DNA of 64,000 bases from Hymenoscyphus infarciens. Its lineage: Eukaryota; Ascomycota; Leotiomycetes; Helotiales; Helotiaceae. The position numbers were made by a program, and so were the translations under genes. The stretch spans positions 45,454 through 109,453 of the forward strand of contig LLCB01000261.1 of the NCBI GenBank assembly GCA_001414345.1, read 5' to 3'. The notes beneath the pieces are model-generated. The model saw only the letters and a list, made by a program, of their open reading frames with translations, made no database searches and was not told the origin of the DNA. Below are positions 59,659 through 64,000 of this stretch, piece after piece. Positions within the stretch are counted from its first letter, which is position 1; every line of letters begins with the position of its first letter.

Positions 59659-61140
59659 TCACCCACTCCTATCCACCCCCTTCCCCTTCCTATCGCCCTC
59701 CGTGGATTTCAACAGATCCCTCAAGCTCCCCTCGGCATGCGACGCGCTTCTTTGCCTCCCTTGAAAACCACTCGGTTGAGGCTTACTCCAAGGCAACCAA
59801 GAGCTCAAATTCCCCAGTAGTGAAGGTCGGGAACCAGCTTCACGTCTCAGTGTCGCAGCGCGAGACTCATTCTTTATCGTGGTTGGCTTCAAGGACATTA
59901 GTTTATGTATACTCGTACCAGGCTCGCCAAAAGCGGGGACACTTCGAAGGTCTGTGGCGGTGGATGTTTGGGGACGTGCTGGTTCGCTTATTAGGGAGGT
60001 AGGGGAGGCGAGTGGGATGGCATTTTCATCTTTGTTCTTGGGGGTGAGGGTGTTGTCAATTATCACAGAGGCGAAAGTTGCGGATTTTGAGCGTGTGTGT
60101 TTGGGGGGTGGTTGGGTTGAAGGTCCTGCCTCAACTGAAAGATCGGGAGCGGCTTGTTGTAATATCTCTGTCAAGAGTTCTTTCTTCACTGCTCGGCCGC
60201 GGACTTCTTCGGCTATTACTGCGGCGGCTTTTTTCTTGGTGTTGTCTTCGTCTGAGGAGCGGGAGGAGGACATGATTGTTTCCAGTGTGCCATATGCCAC
60301 GGACTTGGTACGTCGTCCGCCCCGTGAGCCTCTTCCAACACTTCGTGTGTGCTCATCGTCTGAACCAACGGCCTGGAGTGTAGGGCCGACGTTTGTGTTT
60401 GATGCAGGAGCAGTGCCAGTCGTTGGTAGGAAGGCCTCTCCTCCACCATGAGGCGGCATGTGTACCTCGTACTGATTGCTCAAGCTATACTTGCTCCTGG
60501 CACAGATCTCTGCAATCCGCTCCAAATCATCGGAAACACCATGTCGTATCTCATCCATAATCCCCTTGAAAGTGAATGCCTCAATAGGCGGAAGCTTCAA
60601 ATCCATCTTGGGAGTCGTCATCATCGACCGCCCATTTTCTCGCCTCGGGGTAATGATATCTCGTTGTTGGGATTGCGGTCTTGCTCCAGAGTAGGTACGC
60701 ACAATCACAGGTTGGCTGAAGGTACTGTTTCTTGCGCCAGTCGACTTTGCATATCGATGTCCTGATCGTGTTGCACCATTGAGCTGGCGTAGGGCCGATA
60801 TCCGATGAGCAACAGTTGCCTCGTCGAGGATGTGTTCTCCACGAGCTGCCTCCTCAGAATCCACCACCAAGCTTGCCGTCGAGGTGTTGGTACTCCACAA
60901 TGCCGGTGGAAGGAAGTGGAGAGGGAGAGAGTGTCGTCTTGAGGGGTTTGGAGTTGAACGAGCGTGGTTTGAGGATGACTTGATCGTGGGGGAGGTGGTG
61001 GTGGTGGTGGTGGTGGTGGTGTTGGTGGTGGTGTTGGGGAAATGCGGTGTTTCTGGGGGATGCGGGGTCATGCCATGGTGGTCGAACGCTGGCAGGGCTT
61101 TTCCAGTACCTATAGGAGCATGAGCATCTTCCAATGCCAT
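59659..61140 (-). CDS. Conserved-looking fungal protein of unknown function
   Basis: A single-exon frame of 493 residues from the first ATG (MALEDAHAPIG, 61140); the frame stays open further upstream but without another ATG. It is Ser/Thr/Pro/Arg-rich and mostly disordered, with a run of ten threonines (PNTTTN region) encoded by a GGT-type repeat on the plus strand. Moderately structured pieces are DSEEAARGEHILDEATVAHR, LPPIEAFTFKGIMDEIRHG followed by SDDLERIAEICARSKYSLS, and the C-terminal SLLGNLSSWLPWSKPQ. No catalytic motif or membrane segment. It is divergent from the next gene with 613 bp between the two start codons. Confidence 0.65.
   Translation of the reverse strand: MALEDAHAPIGTGKALPAFDHHGMTPHPPETPHFPNTTTNTTTTTTTTTSPTIKSSSNHARSTPNPSRRHSLPLHFLPPALWSTNTSTASLVVDSEEAARGEHILDEATVAHRISALRQLNGATRSGHRYAKSTGARNSTFSQPVIVRTYSGARPQSQQRDIITPRRENGRSMMTTPKMDLKLPPIEAFTFKGIMDEIRHGVSDDLERIAEICARSKYSLSNQYEVHMPPHGGGEAFLPTTGTAPASNTNVGPTLQAVGSDDEHTRSVGRGSRGGRRTKSVAYGTLETIMSSSRSSDEDNTKKKAAAVIAEEVRGRAVKKELLTEILQQAAPDLSVEAGPSTQPPPKHTRSKSATFASVIIDNTLTPKNKDENAIPLASPTSLISEPARPQTSTATDLRSVPAFGEPGTSIHKLMSLKPTTIKNESRAATLRREAGSRPSLLGNLSSWLPWSKPQPSGFQGRQRSASHAEGSLRDLLKSTEGDRKGKGVDRSG
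60979..61035. repeat. GGT trinucleotide-like repeat inside a gene
   Basis: An imperfect GGTGGT/GTTGGT tract that encodes the poly-Thr run of the minus-strand gene. Confidence 0.75.
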
Positions 61141-61753
61141 GTTGCAGGTGGCTCGCGACTGCTTAAAGTGGATGCGGAGACATTGTCTCTGTGTTTTGTT
61201 GAGAAGCAATTGAACTGCACCCGCAGACGCAGATGCAGACACAGACGGAGCGAAAATTCGTGTTCAAGTGCGTGGCGGGCTGGACGAGGCCTGGCCTGGA
61301 AACGCATGGTGAAGTGGCAGTTGGGAGTGAGCCGCAAATAGGAGAGCGGCTGTGAAGCTATTCGTTGATAGGGTGCACTGATAGGGTGGGAGAAGATAAA
61401 AGCGGCGGCCAATCCAATCGACCCGGGTAACCCAGAAGTGCTACTTACCTAGACTAAACTAACTAAAATCAAAATACCACTAAATGGATTGGTAAAAGTT
61501 TTACACGGTAAATGTCGTGATGTTTATTATTCGAGGGTTAATTGATACCTACCCGTAAGGTTCATTCTGTTGCGAACGCGCACCCGCCTTGTGAGGCTAT
61601 TCGCCCCGCCCCCGCGTTGAGGTACCTGGCAGTTGCCGCTGAGCTCGCCACTTCAATCCCACCTCGACGCTTCTTCACTTCTTCAACTCCAACCACATCA
61701 ACACCGCATTGATTACAACGCACAAAGAACAACTCGAGTTGTCAGATTCCAAC
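61141..61753. promoter_or_regulatory. Shared divergent promoter region
   Basis: 613 bp between two divergently transcribed start codons. Contains CACTTC/CTTCTTCACTTC pyrimidine tracts just upstream of the plus-strand gene. No named binding site. Confidence 0.45.
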
Positions 61754-63316
61754 ATGGCCTCTGATCCAGACCGCCGCAACGACCCGGGCGACCGACAAAA
61801 CAACAACCATGAATCGAACCCTCCAAACCCGTTCATCCGATTCCGCCAATTCGCAGACGCCCAAGTCGGTTCATTTCTGCAAGGCTTAATCGGCCTACCA
61901 TCTGCCTTTTCCAAGAATACTTCTGGAAATACAAGATGGGCCGACTTCGATGACGACCTCCGCCGACGCGATGATCTCCAAAAGAAACAGAAACAGCTGA
62001 AGAGCGCCGATGCTCAGCGGAACCAGCAGGAAGAATTGGATGAAGAGGGAAAAATACCAGTGAAGAAATGGACCGGGAAAGGTTCCTCGCCATATCCCCC
62101 ACAAATGGATAAAGCTACCGCCGCGGCCCTACTTCTCTACTCGCCTGTCCACAAGTCGCTCTTCTCCCACTTACCTCAACTGGGAGACACCTCGTCTGAA
62201 TTCAAGCCCTCCAACCTCTTGAATGGCATCCGTCAGCCATTTCTCCCAGAATACTGGCCCTTAAAGCTAAAGCCCGAGCAAAAGTCCCCCGACTTCATGA
62301 CCAACCTCCGATACGCCACCTACAACGAATTGAACAGCAATCCAATCTATCAATCCAACTATTCGCTACTCCCATACCTCCTCTTCTCGCCGTATTCGCC
62401 GTTGAAACTCGACCACGAGGCGGACAACCTCCCGAGCAATTCAAAGCCTGATAACTTCCCGTACAGCATTGCATTCGAAGACCTGATTATGACGACACAT
62501 GGTCGTGCAGCATTGAATCTGCCTCATTCATATTCTAGGGCCCAAAGCCTACGCGATGGTATGTCGTGGATCTCTCTCTTTCATGGGATAGGTATTCTAC
62601 AACAAAAAGAGGCGAAGACGATGAAGGAGGAGATAATATGGGATTTCCCAACTTCCTCTCCTACCCTTCAAAAAATCAAATCCCATCATGAAGAACCGGA
62701 GACGGAGCAGGATATGTACAATTGGTTTCTCCGATCCGTTACTTCACCGGCAGGTATCGCGGACGCGGTCGAATCCATTGTTGAGAATATCTTCTCGAAT
62801 GGCGAGCTTTCGAAACTTATGGTTGATATCAAAGATATGCGAGGTATCACCACGCCTGAAGGTAGACAAGGTCTTCGAGATAGCCTCAGTGCTAGCAATA
62901 ACAAAGATATCCGGGAATTAATGCTCGAACTCGAGAGAATCGGTCTCCTACCTCCGGCGTCCGATCGGAAGGATCTTGTGGCCAAGACGGAGTCCGAGAC
63001 TGATCAGCCCAATGTTGATACAACTGAAAAAGAAAGATCCAAGATCTCGAAACTCCAAGACCCAAACAAAGTCATCTCCTCAAGCACTACCTCAGAACAC
63101 TACACAAACGAGGATGGATCTGTGGATACCACCGTAACAGTTTGGAAGAAATACGCGGATGGGAGGGAAACTTGTACGACTACTAGTCATAGTGAGGATC
63201 GACCTTCTGCATCAGTCGGATCAGAACAAAATTTCAAGTCTGACAACAATTCAAATGAGGAGGTAGGGGATAAGACTAAGGATGGGAAGACATCTAAGGG
63301 TTGGTTTTGGAATTGA
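61754..63316 (+). CDS. Conserved-looking fungal protein of unknown function
   Basis: A single exon of 520 residues. The ATG at 61754 sits in a strong context (CCAACATGGCC) and is the first in frame. The layout is a hydrophilic N-terminus (SDPDRRNDPGDRQNNN), a short amphipathic segment (FADAQVGSFLQGLIGLP), a basic/acidic linker, then a central globular-looking part with aromatic-rich motifs (LPEYWPLKLKPEQKSPDF, YSLLPYLLFSPYSPLKL). A helical part follows (GIADAVESIVENIFSNGEL), then an acidic/Ser-rich tail with the motif DGSVDTTVTVWKKYADGRET, ending KGWFWN. No enzymatic signature or clear membrane helix. The family cannot be named from sequence alone. Confidence 0.75.
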   Translation: MASDPDRRNDPGDRQNNNHESNPPNPFIRFRQFADAQVGSFLQGLIGLPSAFSKNTSGNTRWADFDDDLRRRDDLQKKQKQLKSADAQRNQQEELDEEGKIPVKKWTGKGSSPYPPQMDKATAAALLLYSPVHKSLFSHLPQLGDTSSEFKPSNLLNGIRQPFLPEYWPLKLKPEQKSPDFMTNLRYATYNELNSNPIYQSNYSLLPYLLFSPYSPLKLDHEADNLPSNSKPDNFPYSIAFEDLIMTTHGRAALNLPHSYSRAQSLRDGMSWISLFHGIGILQQKEAKTMKEEIIWDFPTSSPTLQKIKSHHEEPETEQDMYNWFLRSVTSPAGIADAVESIVENIFSNGELSKLMVDIKDMRGITTPEGRQGLRDSLSASNNKDIRELMLELERIGLLPPASDRKDLVAKTESETDQPNVDTTEKERSKISKLQDPNKVISSSTTSEHYTNEDGSVDTTVTVWKKYADGRETCTTTSHSEDRPSASVGSEQNFKSDNNSNEEVGDKTKDGKTSKGWFWN

Positions 63317-63660
63317 GTGATAGGTACATGTGAATAGAACTAAACATTTTGAGTGGGATGGGCGTTGATTTTGTGGGTTTGATGCATGGAGTATTTATGG
63401 GAATATATGGGAAATATGAAGTTATGAATATCGCCTCTTTCTCAATATTTGGGCACAATGGAGGAGTGTGGGGGATGTCTTGATGGCATTCCGCTGCTTG
63501 TATGATATTTTTTTATGAACATCTTTTTTGGTTGTAACCTTTTGATGCGAAGATATCCAATTCTAGGGGCGGATTGACAGTTTTCGGGTGTGGGACCGTG
63601 GTCTAAAACCTGGCGTTGCCAAGCCCGCTAGGTTTAATTGGTAAATCACGTGCTTACCCT
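63317..63660. other. 3' flank
   Basis: Non-coding, ordinary composition; no gene recognised. Confidence 0.4.
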
Positions 63661-64000
63661 ATCGAAAAAAAGTATAGATAGCTTTAAATTAATAACATAA
63701 TTTTTTAAAGTATCTAAGTATACTTTTAACTATAACTATAGTTATAAACTATCTATTTCTTATCTCTAAAAAGCTTTAAAATAATCTTTTATATTTATCT
63801 TTATAAATATTAAAGTTATATAAAACTAGAAATAAAATAAATTATACTCTTAGAGTTTCTAATAAGTTTATCTTTTATTCTATACTATTTACTTCTCTAT
63901 ACTACTCTTCTAAAAGCTTTAAAATACTCTAATAATATATACTAATTACTCTTTAATATATAGAATTTAATTATAAGTCTAATATATTTATTAGAATAGA
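63661..64000. other. Start of another AT-rich RIP block
   Basis: Composition switches sharply to AT-rich, TpA-rich sequence without ORFs and runs off the window end. Confidence 0.7.

Noticed and set aside
59879..60451. 190-codon plus-strand frame
   Set aside because: It is antisense to the 59659-61140 gene, whose frame is longer and better supported.

Overview
The window looks like nuclear DNA from a filamentous ascomycete. Genes carry short introns (about 49-180 nt) with fungal CTAAC/CTGAC branch sites. Several families are typical of these fungi: Swa2-type auxilin, URC4/DUF1688, AA12 quinoprotein dehydrogenase and a CorA-domain protein. A class near Leotiomycetes is my guess from protein flavour, not something the sequence proves. 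Gene islands of ordinary base composition alternate abruptly with very AT-rich, TpA-rich, ORF-free blocks (about 26.1-34.2 kb, 49.8-57.6 kb, from 63.66 kb, and smaller ones). This is the signature of repeat-induced point mutation (RIP) of transposons. A diverged repeat pair inside the window (about 12.0 kb and 14.3 kb) differs mostly by C-to-T and G-to-A changes and shows the process directly.

Layout. 0.7-10.2 kb: a seven-exon CorA-domain protein, a tiny mitochondrial-type membrane protein, an RBR E3 ubiquitin ligase and a secreted AA12 sugar dehydrogenase. 10.8-17.1 kb: a small accessory pocket with two hAT-type elements (one enclosing a palindrome-ended MITE), a less mutated relative of that MITE, a 117-residue secreted cysteine-containing protein (effector candidate) and a broken epoxide hydrolase. 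17.8-25.5 kb: an auxilin/Swa2 homologue and a URC4-like uracil-catabolism protein. 26.1-34.2 kb: RIP block with two LTR-type miniature elements (TRIM-like, 116-117 bp terminal direct repeats) and two Harbinger/Tourist-like MITEs with TWA target duplications. 36.7-41.7 kb: a 1589-residue SNF2-family ATPase in four exons. 42.3-43.2 kb: a dead ORF plus a hAT-type element. 43.7-49.8 kb: a small cysteine protein and two tandem BTB/POZ paralogues. The first paralogue is intact with a prion-like tail. The second is a pseudogene with three lesions, including a hAT-type element sitting in its reading frame with an exact 8-bp duplication. 49.8-57.6 kb: a third Harbinger-like MITE, 18 bp upstream of the BTB pseudogene start codon, then a 6.2-kb RIP-degraded LTR retrotransposon with 171-bp LTRs and a perfect 5-bp target duplication. 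59.7-63.3 kb: two divergent conserved-looking genes of unknown function.

The intact genes are mostly housekeeping and do not form one pathway. What ties the window together is genome defence and decay. At least ten delimited mobile elements, defined by termini and mostly by target duplications, are interleaved with genes, and three gene relics sit next to them. I did not find a convincing new multi-gene system. The strongest observations are the element family structure, the BTB gene split by a hAT-type element, the secreted protein beside the repeats, and the unusual SNF2 protein.
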